A stretch of 64,000 bases of DNA from Bacillus sp. FJAT-27916 (GCF_001183965.1 NZ_LFZV01000001.1:383287-447286); one strand, 5' to 3'. Numbered from the stretch's first letter, positions 39,920 through 49,724 are shown. Program-made: numbers and translations. The notes: generated by a model not told the origin, from the sequence alone.

Positions 39920-42313
39920 ATGGATGACAATATACGTCAACTCGTAGACAAGCTATATTCTTATATGAAAGAAGAAGCTTACAAACCCATGACAGTACAA
40001 GAATTAGAGGAAGCGATGGGCATTGATGATTCCGAGGATTTTAAGGATTTCGTCAAGGCGCTCGTTTATATGGAAGAGCGAGGAAAGGTCGTAAGGACGC
40101 GTTCCAATCGTTACGGTTTGCCGCAGCGCATGAATCTCGTTAAGGGGAAGGTTTCCGGCCATGCGAAAGGCTTTGCCTTCGTTATTCCTGAAGAGAGAGA
40201 CATGATGGATGATATCTTCATCCCGCCGCATGAGCTTAATAATGCGATGCATGGCGATACCGTTATGGTACGGGTGTCGGGAGAATCCTCAGGTGCCCGC
40301 CGTGAAGGATCCATTGTCAAAATCGTAGAGCGCGGTGTCAAGAATGTCGTCGGTACGTATACCGAAACAAGAGGAATTGGTTTCGTCATTCCGGATGACA
40401 AGAAAATGGCAAATGATATCTTCATCCCGAATGAGGCGAAGCATGGCGCCATTGAAGGCCATAAGGTTGTTGTGAAAATCACTACTTATCCAGAAGGCAG
40501 AATGTCTGCTGAGGGAGAAGTTGTGGAAATCTTAGGACATAAAAATGACCCAGGTGTGGATATCCTCTCTATTATCCACAAATTTGAGCTGCCGCAGGAA
40601 TTCCCTGAGGATGTGCTTGAACAAGCGAACCGTACGCCGGATGTGATTGATGAGAAGGATTTGAAGGACCGCCGTGATTTGCGCGGCCAAACAATCGTTA
40701 CGATTGATGGCGCGGATGCGAAGGACTTGGATGATGCGGTTACAGTTACACGTCTTGATAACGGCAATTATAAGCTTGGTGTCCATATTGCGGATGTTTC
40801 TCACTATGTAACAGAAGGCTCCCCGATTGATAAGGAAGCTTTGGACAGAGCGACAAGTGTGTACCTCGTCGACCGGGTTATTCCGATGATTCCACATCGT
40901 TTGTCCAACGGAATTTGTTCCTTGAATCCAAAGGTTGACCGTTTGACGTTATCATGCGAAATGGAGATTGATTCAGAAGGAACGGTTGTTTCCCATGAAA
41001 TTTTCCAAAGTGTGATCAAGACAACAGAACGGATGACTTATTCAGATGTGAATGAAATCCTTGTGGATAAGAATGAGGAATTAATTAAGCAGTACGAACC
41101 ATTAGTGCCGATGTTTGAGGAAATGGAAAAGCTTGCAGCCATTCTGCGTCAAAAACGGATGAGACGCGGAGCAATCGATTTCGATTTCAAGGAAGCGAAG
41201 ATCCTTGTGGATGAAAACGGAGAACCGACGGAAGTTGTCATTCGCACGCGTTCGGTTGCTGAGAAATTGATTGAAGAATTCATGCTTGCAGCCAATGAAA
41301 CGGTGGCAGAGCATTTCCACTGGATGGATGTTCCGTTCCTATACCGGATTCATGAAGAGCCGAATGAGGCGAAGCTGCAAAAGTTCTTCGAGTTTATCGT
41401 TAACTTTGGCTATATCGTAAGAGGAACAGCTAATTCGGTACATCCGCGTGCCCTTCAGGAAATCATTGAAGCGGTGGAAGGAAAGCCGGAGGAAATGGTT
41501 GTCTCAACCGTTATGCTTCGTTCTATGCAACAGGCAAAATATGACCCAGAGAGTCTTGGTCACTTCGGGTTATCAACAGACTTTTACACACATTTCACAT
41601 CGCCGATTCGTCGTTACCCTGACTTAATTGTCCACAGATTAATCAGAACTTATTTAATCAATGGAGATTTAAGCAGCCAGACGCAGGAGAAATGGAATGA
41701 AAAGCTTGGCGAGATTGCTCAGCACAGTTCTGCCATGGAACGCCGGGCAGTTGATGCTGAACGTGAAACAGATGACCTGAAGAAAGCGGAATTCATGGAA
41801 GACAAGATTGGCGAGGAATTCGACGGCATCATCAGCTCTGTCACGAATTTCGGGATGTTTGTTGAATTGTCCAACACGATTGAAGGTCTTGTCCATGTCA
41901 GCTATATGACAGATGACTATTATCATTTCGATGACCGTCAGTACGCGATGATTGGCGAGCGGACAGCAAAAGTATTCCGCATCGGTGATGAGATTACGGT
42001 CCGTGTCATTAATGTCAACAAAGATGAGCGTGCGATCGACTTTGAAATCGTCGGCATGAAGGACAACCGCCAGCGCGAGCGCGGCGAGAAACGTATCTTT
42101 AAAGCTGAGCCAGGCAAGAACCGGCGCAAGGATTCAGGCCGCCCGCAAAAAGGCGGAGGCAAGCGCAATGAGCGCGGAGGCGGAAGCAAAGGCCCCGGCT
42201 CTGGTTCAGGCTCCAGCCAAGGTTCCGAGAAAAAAGGACCTAGAAAGAAAAGAAAGTTCTATGAAAACGCCCCTAATGCTAAGCGCAAATCCGGGCGCAA
42301 AAAGAAACGATAA
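39920..42313 (+). CDS. rnr: Ribonuclease R
   Basis: 3'-5' exoribonuclease of the RNB family that degrades structured RNA and works with tmRNA/SmpB in trans-translation. The 797 residues have an N-terminal winged-helix part, cold-shock domains (about 65-210), the RNB catalytic centre with [12 protein letters not shown] (about 257-268), an S1 domain (about 640-715) and a Lys/Arg/Gly-rich tail. SD AAGGAGG, ATG at 39920. In Bacillus smpB and ssrA normally follow directly; here an IS, a repeat array, tcyP and ridA lie in between. Confidence 0.97.
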   Translation: MDDNIRQLVDKLYSYMKEEAYKPMTVQELEEAMGIDDSEDFKDFVKALVYMEERGKVVRTRSNRYGLPQRMNLVKGKVSGHAKGFAFVIPEERDMMDDIFIPPHELNNAMHGDTVMVRVSGESSGARREGSIVKIVERGVKNVVGTYTETRGIGFVIPDDKKMANDIFIPNEAKHGAIEGHKVVVKITTYPEGRMSAEGEVVEILGHKNDPGVDILSIIHKFELPQEFPEDVLEQANRTPDVIDEKDLKDRRDLRGQTIVTIDGADAKDLDDAVTVTRLDNGNYKLGVHIADVSHYVTEGSPIDKEALDRATSVYLVDRVIPMIPHRLSNGICSLNPKVDRLTLSCEMEIDSEGTVVSHEIFQSVIKTTERMTYSDVNEILVDKNEELIKQYEPLVPMFEEMEKLAAILRQKRMRRGAIDFDFKEAKILVDENGEPTEVVIRTRSVAEKLIEEFMLAANETVAEHFHWMDVPFLYRIHEEPNEAKLQKFFEFIVNFGYIVRGTANSVHPRALQEIIEAVEGKPEEMVVSTVMLRSMQQAKYDPESLGHFGLSTDFYTHFTSPIRRYPDLIVHRLIRTYLINGDLSSQTQEKWNEKLGEIAQHSSAMERRAVDAERETDDLKKAEFMEDKIGEEFDGIISSVTNFGMFVELSNTIEGLVHVSYMTDDYYHFDDRQYAMIGERTAKVFRIGDEITVRVINVNKDERAIDFEIVGMKDNRQRERGEKRIFKAEPGKNRRKDSGRPQKGGGKRNERGGGSKGPGSGSGSSQGSEKKGPRKKRKFYENAPNAKRKSGRKKKR

Positions 42314-42408
42314 ACGGAGGAGAGTACCCCATTGGGATGGGGTGCTCTTTTTTTATAGAGGTTGTGCTTCTATGGAGGAATTACTCAGGAGCGGGCGAGC
42401 GGTCTGCG

Positions 42409-42416
42409 CCCTAAGC
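42409..42416. repeat. Left target-site duplication CCCTAAGC
   Basis: Eight bases repeated at 43891-43898 directly after the other end of the IS. Eight bp is the usual target duplication of IS256-family elements. Confidence 0.85.
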
Positions 42417-42512
42417 AGTCAAGTCCTCACTTTTGTGTAAATTACTAAAACAACTGTTTTCCGCTAACTTAGTTTGATTGGTTTGTTGTTTCCCCCTACA
42501 TTTTTTTGAGCG

Positions 42513-42614
42513 AAACTTCCATGGTTCCCTAGCTCACAATCAGTGAAGGTTGTCAAAGATGTCCTTTCCTTTGACTACCTTCACTGATTGTGAAATCATC
42601 ATGGATGGAAGTTT
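42513..42614. other. Nested long hairpin inside the IS
   Basis: Outer arms AAACTTCCAT (42513-42522) and ATGGAAGTTT (42605-42614) are perfectly complementary. Inner arms CACAATCAGTGAAGG (42535-42549) and CCTTCACTGATTGTG (42578-42592) are also perfect over 15 bp, with CAAAG/CTTTG further in. It follows the transposase stop on the transcribed strand and may act as its terminator, or be an older nested insertion. Confidence 0.7.
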
Positions 42615-42623
42615 AAAATAGAC

Positions 42624-43790
42624 CTATTTACCAAGAGATTTTTTCTTGTCATAGCTAGATTCTTGATAATGCATCAAAACAGCTCCCACTAACCGAAACG
42701 CAGATTGGGTGTTTGGAAAAATCCGTATGACCTTTTCTCTTCTGCGGACTTCCTGATTTAGTCGTTCCAGTGAGTTTGTACTGCGGATATGAGGATGCAT
42801 CTTCGCGGGATGACTCATGTATTGGATGGTATCTTCATATCCATCATCAAGTATTTCCAGGGCCTTTTCATACTTAGGTTCGTCACTAAATTGCTTCATT
42901 AATTCCTCCTTGAAACGCCGGCTATCCTCTATTTTTACAGCTCCGAATACTCGCTTGATCATGCTCCGTATTTCTTCCGAATTCTTTTTGGGAAGCTTCT
43001 CGATTATGTTGCGCTTAAAATGGACATTACATCTTTGCCAGCTAGTCCCAATGAACTCACGCTGGATGGCTTTCTGTAAGCCCTGATGTGCATCGGAAAT
43101 CACGAGTTTTGGGGATTGGAGACCACGAGATTTAAGCTGTTGGAAAAATCTCGACCAACTTTCGAAGCTTTCCACATGATCTATGCTCAAGCCGAGGATT
43201 TCCCTTTTGTTTTTCTCCGTTATAGCTGTCGCTATATAGACAGCTTTTGATACAACCCGATGGTTTTCCCGCACTTTAATGTACATGGCATCCACGAAAA
43301 GATAAGGATAATAATCCATATTTAATGGTCTATTTGCCCACTCGTTCACAACGGGATCCAACTTTTGAGTAAGAGAAGAAACAAATGATTTAGAGACACT
43401 TTCACCGCAAAGCTGTTCGATGATATGTGTCACCTTACGGGTAGAGACTCCATTGATCACCATTTCCAGCATGGATAAGATGAAGGCTTGGTCACAACGA
43501 GCATATTTCTCGAAGACCGTAGGGGAGAAGTCACCACTTCGAGTTCTGGGAACCCTCAACTCAAGCTTGCCGATACTCATCGTCAACTCACGATCATAGT
43601 AGCCGTTTCGAAAATCACGTCGCTGGTTGGTGCGCTCATAAGCCGAGGCTTGGATGAACTCATCTCTCTCTTTCTCCATGTACTCGTTTAAGACCAATAC
43701 AACCGCCGATTTAATGACAGTATCTAGATTAGAATTAATAACGGATTCTTTTAAAATGTCCATATCAAGGTTAAACTGTAACTGAGTCAT
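42624..43790 (-). CDS. IS256-family transposase, complete
   Basis: 388 residues, Transposase_mut family, with DDE-type catalysis. LVISDAHQGLQKAI holds one catalytic Asp, followed by WQRCNVHFKRN and a C-terminal helical region with the final Glu (STNSLERLNQEVRRREKV). SD GAGGAATAT before the ATG at 43790. The complete reading frame and sharp element ends imply recent transposition; it matches the partial copy at the window start. Confidence 0.95.
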   Translation of the reverse strand: MTQLQFNLDMDILKESVINSNLDTVIKSAVVLVLNEYMEKERDEFIQASAYERTNQRRDFRNGYYDRELTMSIGKLELRVPRTRSGDFSPTVFEKYARCDQAFILSMLEMVINGVSTRKVTHIIEQLCGESVSKSFVSSLTQKLDPVVNEWANRPLNMDYYPYLFVDAMYIKVRENHRVVSKAVYIATAITEKNKREILGLSIDHVESFESWSRFFQQLKSRGLQSPKLVISDAHQGLQKAIQREFIGTSWQRCNVHFKRNIIEKLPKKNSEEIRSMIKRVFGAVKIEDSRRFKEELMKQFSDEPKYEKALEILDDGYEDTIQYMSHPAKMHPHIRSTNSLERLNQEVRRREKVIRIFPNTQSAFRLVGAVLMHYQESSYDKKKSLGK

Positions 43791-43890
43791 TTATATTCCT
43801 CTTTTCCACTAATTTTTCGTAGCTGAAAACAGTGTTGCCAAGAGTGAATAAAATGACTCTCTTTTTTTACACAATTATATGGACTTAATC

Positions 43891-43898
43891 CCCTAAGC
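43891..43898. repeat. Right target-site duplication CCCTAAGC
   Basis: Second copy of the 8-bp duplication at 42409-42416; see the IS entry. Confidence 0.85.
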
Positions 43899-44075
43899 CA
43901 GATTTATCGCCCTTACCCTAGTATTTTCGCCTATACCGTTCGGATTTCGCCCATACAAAGAATGTTTCGCCCTTAACCAGTGAAAGCTCGCCCTTAAACC
44001 CTGTCTTTTCGCCATAAACAGAGAGAATTCGCCCTTAAAAGGTGAAATCCTGAATCGCCCATTAAAAAAGAAGAC
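43899..44075. repeat. Degenerate 20-bp direct repeat array (array 2)
   Basis: Eight units with a core near TTTCGCCCTTAAAC; the core C falls at 43908, 43928, 43948, 43968, 43989, 44010, 44030 and 44056. A ninth unit (GCGCCCTAAGC, 42407) lies on the other side of the IS. The array ends with CCTGAA and then AAAAAAGAAGACC, as array 1 does. The sequence between 44076 and 44393 holds no other gene; the tcyP SD is GAGGGGG. Confidence 0.75.
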
Positions 44076-44393
44076 CATTAAGGCTGGATAAATGAAAATG
44101 GACAAGCTGACCTTTTTGCAGAGATTACTGTATTTTTTCGTTAAATTTCTTATAAAAGTTATCAATAGGACAGCCAAATTGAAATATCGTTTCCTATGAC
44201 CAATGACCCCTATTTACGATATTCTGATTCAATGGCCATCCCCTCGGGTAGCAGAAAGACAAGGTTTTATCCATCGGTGTACGATTTTAGAGGAAAATCC
44301 AAATGATAAGAGCATATAATTTACAAATCGTTCAAGAATGTTTATAATCCTTATAGTAATACTATGAATTAGCGAAGAGGGGGATATACCAAA

Positions 44394-45776
44394 GTGGATA
44401 CTTTGTTATTGCTTGTCAATATTATTTTGTTACTAGCTCTAATCGGTCTTTTATATTTCATGCAGAAGAAACATGTCTCGTTTTCTAAGCGGGTATTTAC
44501 AGCTCTTGGCCTCGGGCTCATCCTTGGCTTCTACCTGCAGTTCGGCTATGATAGCGGATCAGAGGTGCTTGAGGGCACGAAGAATTGGTACAGTATCGTT
44601 GGAACCGGCTATGTCAGCTTCTTGAAGATGATTGTCATGCCATTGATTGTTGTTTCCATCATCTCTGCGATTATCAAAATTAAAGGGGATAGCGGTGTTG
44701 GGAAAATCAGCTTTTCCATTATCGGTGTGCTCGTTGCCACAACAGCGATTGCGGCAGTCATTGGGATTGTGAGTGCACTAGGGTTTGACCTTTCCGCTGA
44801 TAATCTTGAAAATGGTGAAGCAGAGCAGGCTCGCTCTGCCCAATTAGAAGAAACGATGGTTCAAGTGGACGACTTAAGCTTCCCTGAGCGGATTCTGCAG
44901 GTCATCCCAACGAATCCATTTCTTGATTTAACTGGACAGCGTCCTACTTCTACTATTGCAACCGTCATTTTTGCCGCCTTTATAGGGATAGCAGCAATTG
45001 GGGTCCGCAGAAAGGCTCCGGAAGAGTTCGCGACATTTGAGAAAATCATTGATGCGCTGTATAAGATTGTGATGCGGATTGTGACATTGATTCTTCGACT
45101 TACTCCATACGGCATTGTGGCTCTTATGGCCAATACGATTGCGAATACGAATATGGATGGGGTTATCGAGCTTTCTCGATTTGTCATCGCCTCCTATGTG
45201 GCTTTGATTGTTATGTTCCTTGTTCATCTAGTCATTTTAAGCTTCTCCGGCCTTAGCCCGGTACAATATGTAAAGAAAATCGGACCTTTGATGACATTTG
45301 CCTTTACATCTCGTTCTAGTGCGGCTGCGATTCCAATCAATGTGGAAACCCAGACCACTCAATTCGGGAACTCAAGAGGCATTGCGAACTTTGCGGCATC
45401 TTTAGGTGCATCCATCGGTCAGAACGGCTGCGCGGGAATATATCCGGCTATGCTGGCCGTCATGATTGCGCCAGACCCGCTTGATCCGGCTTTCTTGATT
45501 CAACTAGTCATCATCGTAGCCATCAGTTCATTTGGTGTCGCTGGTGTTGGCGGCGGTGCAACATTTGCTGCCTTGATTGTCCTATCAAGCATGAATCTGC
45601 CAATCGGCATCGCGGCTCTTTTGATTTCTGTGGAACCACTTATTGATATGGGCCGTACTGCTCTTAATGTGAGCGGCTCTGTGACAGCTGGTCTAGTGAC
45701 AGGAAGAGCGACAGGACAGCTTGATAAAAAAGTTTATAACAGTGAAAAAACAGAGATGGAATCTGTTGAATTGTAA
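44394..45776 (+). CDS. tcyP: L-cystine sodium symporter TcyP
   Basis: Dicarboxylate/amino acid:cation symporter (DAACS) family; Bacillus TcyP takes up L-cystine. 460 residues. N-terminal LLYFMQKKHVSFSKRVFTALGLG matches TcyP, and the substrate-binding core is present: TFAFTSRSSAAAIPINVET, GASIGQNGCAGIYPAMLAV and the DMGRTALNVSG motif. Start GTG 44394 with GAGGGGG. It sits where smpB usually follows rnr, so it is an insertion relative to the B. subtilis order. Confidence 0.92.
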   Translation: MDTLLLLVNIILLLALIGLLYFMQKKHVSFSKRVFTALGLGLILGFYLQFGYDSGSEVLEGTKNWYSIVGTGYVSFLKMIVMPLIVVSIISAIIKIKGDSGVGKISFSIIGVLVATTAIAAVIGIVSALGFDLSADNLENGEAEQARSAQLEETMVQVDDLSFPERILQVIPTNPFLDLTGQRPTSTIATVIFAAFIGIAAIGVRRKAPEEFATFEKIIDALYKIVMRIVTLILRLTPYGIVALMANTIANTNMDGVIELSRFVIASYVALIVMFLVHLVILSFSGLSPVQYVKKIGPLMTFAFTSRSSAAAIPINVETQTTQFGNSRGIANFAASLGASIGQNGCAGIYPAMLAVMIAPDPLDPAFLIQLVIIVAISSFGVAGVGGGATFAALIVLSSMNLPIGIAALLISVEPLIDMGRTALNVSGSVTAGLVTGRATGQLDKKVYNSEKTEMESVEL

Positions 45777-45882
45777 GGATGTGCACCCGCACATCCTTTC
45801 TTCCTTTTAGACAGCAGGAAAAAGGCGGTTCAAGTCGAATAATATAAGGGTATGGAATAGAGTGAAATGGAGGAATACTACT

Positions 45883-46260
45883 ATGGGAAAGAAAATCATC
45901 CAAACATCAAAGGCTCCTAGCGCAATCGGCCCTTATTCTCAAGCTATCGAGGCCAATGGATTCGTGTATACATCCGGCCAGCTGGGACTTGACCCGGAAA
46001 CAGGGGAATTAAGAAGCGGTATTCGCGAACAAACACAGCAGGCGTTAAAGAATGTCCAGGCTATCTTGAATGAGGCAGGGCTGAGTCTAGATAATGTGGT
46101 TAAAACAACGGTATTCCTGCAGGATATGAATGACTTTGCAACGGTTAATGAAATCTATGCGATTTACTTTAACAGCTCCCTTCCGGCAAGAAGTGCCATT
46201 GAGGTCGCACGCCTGCCAAAGAACGGGCTTGTAGAAATAGAGGCAATTGCTGTAGTATGA
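45883..46260 (+). CDS. ridA: RidA-family enamine/imine deaminase
   Basis: 125-residue YjgF/YER057c/UK114 protein that hydrolyses reactive enamines released by pyridoxal-phosphate enzymes. The signature ARSAIEVARLPKNGLVEIEAIA contains the conserved Arg that binds the substrate carboxylate, and the Glu near the C-terminus. SD TGGAGGA before the ATG at 45883. It follows the cystine transporter by about 100 bp; a link with cysteine desulfuration and imine formation is plausible but inferred. Confidence 0.93.
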   Translation: MGKKIIQTSKAPSAIGPYSQAIEANGFVYTSGQLGLDPETGELRSGIREQTQQALKNVQAILNEAGLSLDNVVKTTVFLQDMNDFATVNEIYAIYFNSSLPARSAIEVARLPKNGLVEIEAIAVV

Positions 46261-46323
46261 TAATAGAAAGAGCCAAGTAACGGCTCTTTTTTTCAAAATG
46301 ACCCGTATAAAGAGAGAGGGGGT

Positions 46324-46794
46324 ATGGACATGCCAAAAGGAGCAGGAAAAGTCATTGGACAAAACAAAAAGGCATACCATGATTACTTTATCGAAGAAAC
46401 CTATGAGGCAGGAATTGTTCTCCAAGGAACGGAAATCAAATCGATTCGTAATGGCCGCGTGAATCTGAAGGATTCCTATGCGAGGATCATTAATGGCGAG
46501 GTCTTCCTTATGGGAATGCATATCAGCCCATATGAGCAGGGGAACCGCTATAACCACGATCCGTTGCGCGTGCGCAAGCTTCTTCTACACAATAAAGAAA
46601 TCTCCAAGCTGATCGGCCAAACGAAGGAACAAGGCTATGCACTCGTCCCATTGAAGCTTTATTTGAAAAACGGCTTCGCGAAAGTGTTAATCGGCCTTGG
46701 TAAGGGTAAGAAGAATTATGACAAGCGTGAAGATCTGAAGAAGAAGGAAGCCAAACGCGAAATTGAGCGTGCCTTCAAGGAACGGCAGCGCTAA
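46324..46794 (+). CDS. smpB: SsrA-binding protein SmpB
   Basis: Binds tmRNA and delivers it to stalled ribosomes. 156 residues with the OB-fold core ([23 protein letters not shown]) and the basic C-terminal tail ([22 protein letters not shown]) that enters the empty mRNA channel. SD GAGAGGGGG; the ATG at 46324 is followed by a second in-frame ATG. Located directly before ssrA. Confidence 0.97.
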   Translation: MDMPKGAGKVIGQNKKAYHDYFIEETYEAGIVLQGTEIKSIRNGRVNLKDSYARIINGEVFLMGMHISPYEQGNRYNHDPLRVRKLLLHNKEISKLIGQTKEQGYALVPLKLYLKNGFAKVLIGLGKGKKNYDKREDLKKKEAKREIERAFKERQR

Positions 46795-46821
46795 TCTGGT
46801 TTAAAGCCCAAGTTCTTACAA

Positions 46822-46849
46822 TTGAATTTCACATCCGTTGTGATATAAT
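46822..46849 (+). promoter_or_regulatory. Candidate ssrA promoter
   Basis: TTGAAT and a perfect TATAAT separated by 16 bp. The transcript would carry a leader of about 75 nt that RNase P must remove. Confidence 0.6.
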
Positions 46850-46930
46850 AATTCATGTACCGTAATTGAATAGAAGCAAAGCAAACAAGCCTTGAGCTTC
46901 TTCATTTCGTACGCTCCACATTCTTAATGA

Positions 46931-47292
46931 GGGGACGTTACGGATTCGACAGGGGTAGTTCGAGCTTATGTTGCGAGTCGAGGGGATCGGCCTCGTTAAA
47001 ACGTCATAGCCTATAACTGGCAAACAAAACAACAACCTAGCTTTCGCTGCCTAATAACAGTCGATAGCTGTTCCTCCCTCCATCGTCCATGTGGTAGGGT
47101 AAGGGACTCACTCTAAGTGGACTACGCCGGATCTCGCCGTCTGAGGGAGAAGGAAGAGAACAATCAGACTAGCTGCCCGGAAGCCTGTCGATAGGCCGAA
47201 GGACCAGCGAATCGCCAATATATCGACTACACTCGTAGAAGCATAAGTGCCGTTATCTTTGGACGTGGGTTCGACTCCCACCGTCTCCACCA
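46931..47292 (+). ncRNA. ssrA: Transfer-messenger RNA (tmRNA)
   Basis: Rescues stalled ribosomes and tags the nascent protein. The 5' GGGGACG pairs with 3' CGTCTCC, followed by ACCA. The T-arm GTGGGTTCGACTCCCAC is tRNA-like. The tag reading frame at 47019-47054 gives (A)GKQNNNLAFAA followed by a double stop, similar to but different from the B. subtilis tag. CCA is encoded. Its terminator follows. Confidence 0.96.
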
Positions 47293-47320
47293 ATACATAG
47301 TTTTGGTGGTTTTTTATTTT
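47284..47320 (+). terminator. Terminator of ssrA
   Basis: CACCA/TGGTG stem at the tmRNA end followed by T6 and T7 tracts. Confidence 0.65.
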
Positions 47321-47369
47321 TTTGGCGCTAACCAGACTGTCAATGCTGAAAAATGAATAAAGTAAAGTG

Positions 47370-47413
47370 ATCAGATACCTAAAAAGAAAGATGATTCTCT
47401 CTTCTTAGGTATC
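47370..47413 (+). terminator. Isolated terminator-like hairpin
   Basis: AGATACCTAA/TTAGGTATCT with a large loop and T6; no gene directly upstream. Confidence 0.6.
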
Positions 47414-47536
47414 TTTTTTATTGGAGTTATTTTTTTAATATAAATAGCTGGCTTGTCGCACCAATGATTGCTTTGGTTAGTCTGAGCACCTAAAAGTGGA
47501 AAAGGAACAGCTTCATCTGTCTATGGAGGTTTAGGT

Positions 47537-47635
47537 ATGGCACTTGGTATTAATGGTTTTACGATTTTAGGTGCTATGTTTTTAAGGACAATATCGATTA
47601 GGTTGTATCATTTTTGGGATTATCTTTGCCGGTAG
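47537..47635 (+). pseudogene. Small hydrophobic reading frame, possible gene remnant
   Basis: A 32-residue frame (MALGINGFTILGAMFLRTIS at its start) follows TGGAGG. Downstream, in another frame, GCIIFGIIFAGRFIYYFIRN reads on up to about 47720 as a hydrophobic segment plus a basic tail. Together they look like a small membrane protein broken by a frameshift. The rest of 47414-47780 holds nothing else recognisable. Confidence 0.25.
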
Positions 47636-47780
47636 GTTTATCTACTATTTCATTAGGAATGGGCGCATTATAGGAGTTTTATCAAAACCAACAGATGGAA
47701 AATTTAGAATATATAAAAGGATATTATTATTGTAGTATAATTTAAAATGTTTTTATACTTTAATAAGGAAGAGTGATTGA

Positions 47781-49055
47781 ATGTTAAGGAAAATGAAATG
47801 GACACTAGCCGCGATTGTATGCACACTCCTTGTTGCTGGGTGTAGTAATATCTCTTCTAGTTCTCAACAAAATGATGACGTATATGTCATGATGAAGGGC
47901 AATGATTTATATATTAAGTATCCCGAAAAAGATTCTGAAAAAGTAGCATCTAATGTTTTAGAGGAATCTGCTAGTTATATAGATGGAAAGGGACTCATGT
48001 TTGTAGATGATGATTATAGTTTGTATTTGTATGAAGATGGAGAAAAACAAAAAATAGCTAATAATGTATCTGATAAATCTATTACATATGGGTTGTCTGA
48101 TAACTCTGATACAATAGCTTATCTTTCTGATGAAGATGATCTCTATGCCATTTTTAATGGGAAAGATAAAATAAAAGTAGCGTCAGGTATTTCCTATTAT
48201 AAAATTTCCTCAGATGGTGAACATATCTATTATACGAATGAGAAAGATGATTTGTATTGTTTCTCGAGCGACAAACAAAAGGATAAAATCGCTTCAGAAG
48301 TAATTTACTATGATATTTCTGATGATGGCAATAAAATTGTCATTTATACAGGTGGGAATGATTTATACATACGTGATATAGAAGAAGAGGATAAAAAGAA
48401 GATTATTAGTGATGAGGAAATCTATTATTATAATATGATTATAGATAATAATGGTGATTTAGCCTATTTGACGGACTATGATGATGATGACAAAAAAGGG
48501 GAATTGTATTTTAAATATAGAAATGGAATCAGTCACAGAATTGCCTCTGATGTATCTTATTTCCATAAACAAGATGATTCCTTCTACGTATTAGATGTTG
48601 ATGGGAATCTATGTGTGAAAGATATCGGTTCAAAAAAATCAAAGAGGAAGTTGGCTGAGGAAGTACATAAATTCTATGTTGTTGGTGAACAAGTATATTA
48701 TATAGATGGCGATGATAATTTATTTTCCATTAAGAATGGCAAGAAAGAAAAAATTGGAGTAGATATTTCTCAGGGTGAATACAATTATCAGGTTTCTACT
48801 CTAGGTGAAAACATCGTATTCTTAACAAAGGATAATGAACTTTACTTTAATGCAGAAAAGATAAGTAGTGACGTTGAATTATTCGTTGCTTATGTAGACA
48901 AAATTATTTATCGAACTGACGATAATGCTTTACATTCGGTATCTATAAATAAACTCGACAAAAAAGGCGAATTTAAAAATCCAAATTCCTATAGTTCGAT
49001 ATATTATGGAAATCAACTTGTCTATAATTCGATATTATCTGCTGAAGATATTTAG
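47781..49055 (+). CDS. Lipoprotein with beta-propeller-like repeats, C-terminus probably frameshifted
   Basis: 424 residues. Lipobox LLVAGCS gives lipidation at Cys 21, so it sits on the outer face of the membrane. The rest is a series of ~40-residue repeats with Asp/Tyr-rich strands (NDLYIRDIEEE, DDLYAIFNGKD, DDLYCFSSDKQ), like DUF5050-type propellers. AT-rich compared with the backbone. It ends at a TAG (49053-49055), while another frame continues directly as YLGVWEIKADSLSGYMEF, so the C-terminal domain seems to have been split off by a frameshift. Confidence 0.75.
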   Translation: MLRKMKWTLAAIVCTLLVAGCSNISSSSQQNDDVYVMMKGNDLYIKYPEKDSEKVASNVLEESASYIDGKGLMFVDDDYSLYLYEDGEKQKIANNVSDKSITYGLSDNSDTIAYLSDEDDLYAIFNGKDKIKVASGISYYKISSDGEHIYYTNEKDDLYCFSSDKQKDKIASEVIYYDISDDGNKIVIYTGGNDLYIRDIEEEDKKKIISDEEIYYYNMIIDNNGDLAYLTDYDDDDKKGELYFKYRNGISHRIASDVSYFHKQDDSFYVLDVDGNLCVKDIGSKKSKRKLAEEVHKFYVVGEQVYYIDGDDNLFSIKNGKKEKIGVDISQGEYNYQVSTLGENIVFLTKDNELYFNAEKISSDVELFVAYVDKIIYRTDDNALHSVSINKLDKKGEFKNPNSYSSIYYGNQLVYNSILSAEDI

Positions 49056-49345
49056 GAGTTTGGGAAATCAAAGCCGATTCTTTAAGTGGTTATATGGAGT
49101 TTGTCGATAATGATTATTATGATGATCATATTGATATCACTTCTTATATGGATAATGAAGAAGATGACGATACATTTAAAATAACGGATAGTACAGAGAA
49201 AACAATTATTTTGGATGATAGAATCATTTTAACAAAAATCAGCGATAGCAAATGGAAGGTTTCGGACACCGATAATCCGAATGAGTATTATTGTGAGATG
49301 ACAAAGTCAACCAATCAAAAACTCGCTGATTATAAAGAAAAATGA
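49046..49345 (+). pseudogene. C-terminal fragment of the lipoprotein in the +2 frame
   Basis: Open from 49046 to the stop at 49345 in frame +2 relative to the lipoprotein. The start region YLGVWEIKADS overlaps the end of the upstream frame, and the only ATG (49094) has no SD, so independent translation is unlikely. Content (SDSKWKVSDTDNPNEYYC) is typical of small extracytoplasmic domains such as DUF5640-like folds; I cannot name it. Confidence 0.5.
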
Positions 49346-49421
49346 GAACCTATTATTACGATGGATATAGTTCTTCATTAATGAGGAAAGATATTAATAT
49401 ATTTTTAAGCTATGTTTTTCT

Positions 49422-49575
49422 TTATCTACTTGCCGCGGATTTCCGTAAATTCACAGCCCTTAACGCAAGACCCATTTCATTTTCAATCTTTGTTTCACCC
49501 AGTACAGAAGATTGGGTGAAACGCAAATTAGCCTTCAAAAATTCAAAAACGGGTTCCGCATTTATTTTTCTTTGA
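49422..49575 (-). pseudogene. Transposase C-terminal remnant (IS1182-like)
   Basis: On the minus strand about 49 codons end at TAA (49424-49422). They read RKINAEPVFEFLKANLRF and, further on, ENEMGLALRAVNLRK, the C-terminal pattern of IS1182-family transposases (RKxxVExVFGxIKxNxGF ... VEMGLxALAHNLRK). The rest of the gene is missing. Between 49576 and 49725 I see nothing else. Confidence 0.6.
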
Positions 49576-49724
49576 CATTAGATCAAGCTAGTTTTCTCTT
49601 CTGATTACCTCTCTCTTACATATTCTTTTAGTTCTTCCCATTTCTCATTCACCATTAGTGTACGGCTGTTGTTTTCCGTGGATTTAATTGTGGTGACTTA
49701 AAACCAGCAGAATTATGAAGAATC

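Larger units (their letters stand above)
42417..43890 (-). mobile_element. IS256-family insertion sequence, complete copy (1474 bp)
   Basis: Terminal repeats are imperfect: left AAGTCC-N6-TTGTGTAAA (42421 onward) and, read inward from 43890, ATTAAGTCC then TTGTGTAAA with the same spacing. An 8-bp target duplication flanks it. One transposase gene (42624-43790). Removing it restores a repeat unit of the 20-bp array with normal spacing, so it inserted into that array. A ~100-nt nested hairpin lies between the transposase stop and the left end (42513-42614). Confidence 0.92.

Noticed and set aside
47108-47293. Reading frame antisense to tmRNA
   Set aside because: A well-known false frame on the complement of ssrA; no SD.
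49342-49575. Plus-strand frame after the lipoprotein fragment
   Set aside because: No SD, and the complement of this stretch gives the transposase remnant, which explains the sequence better.
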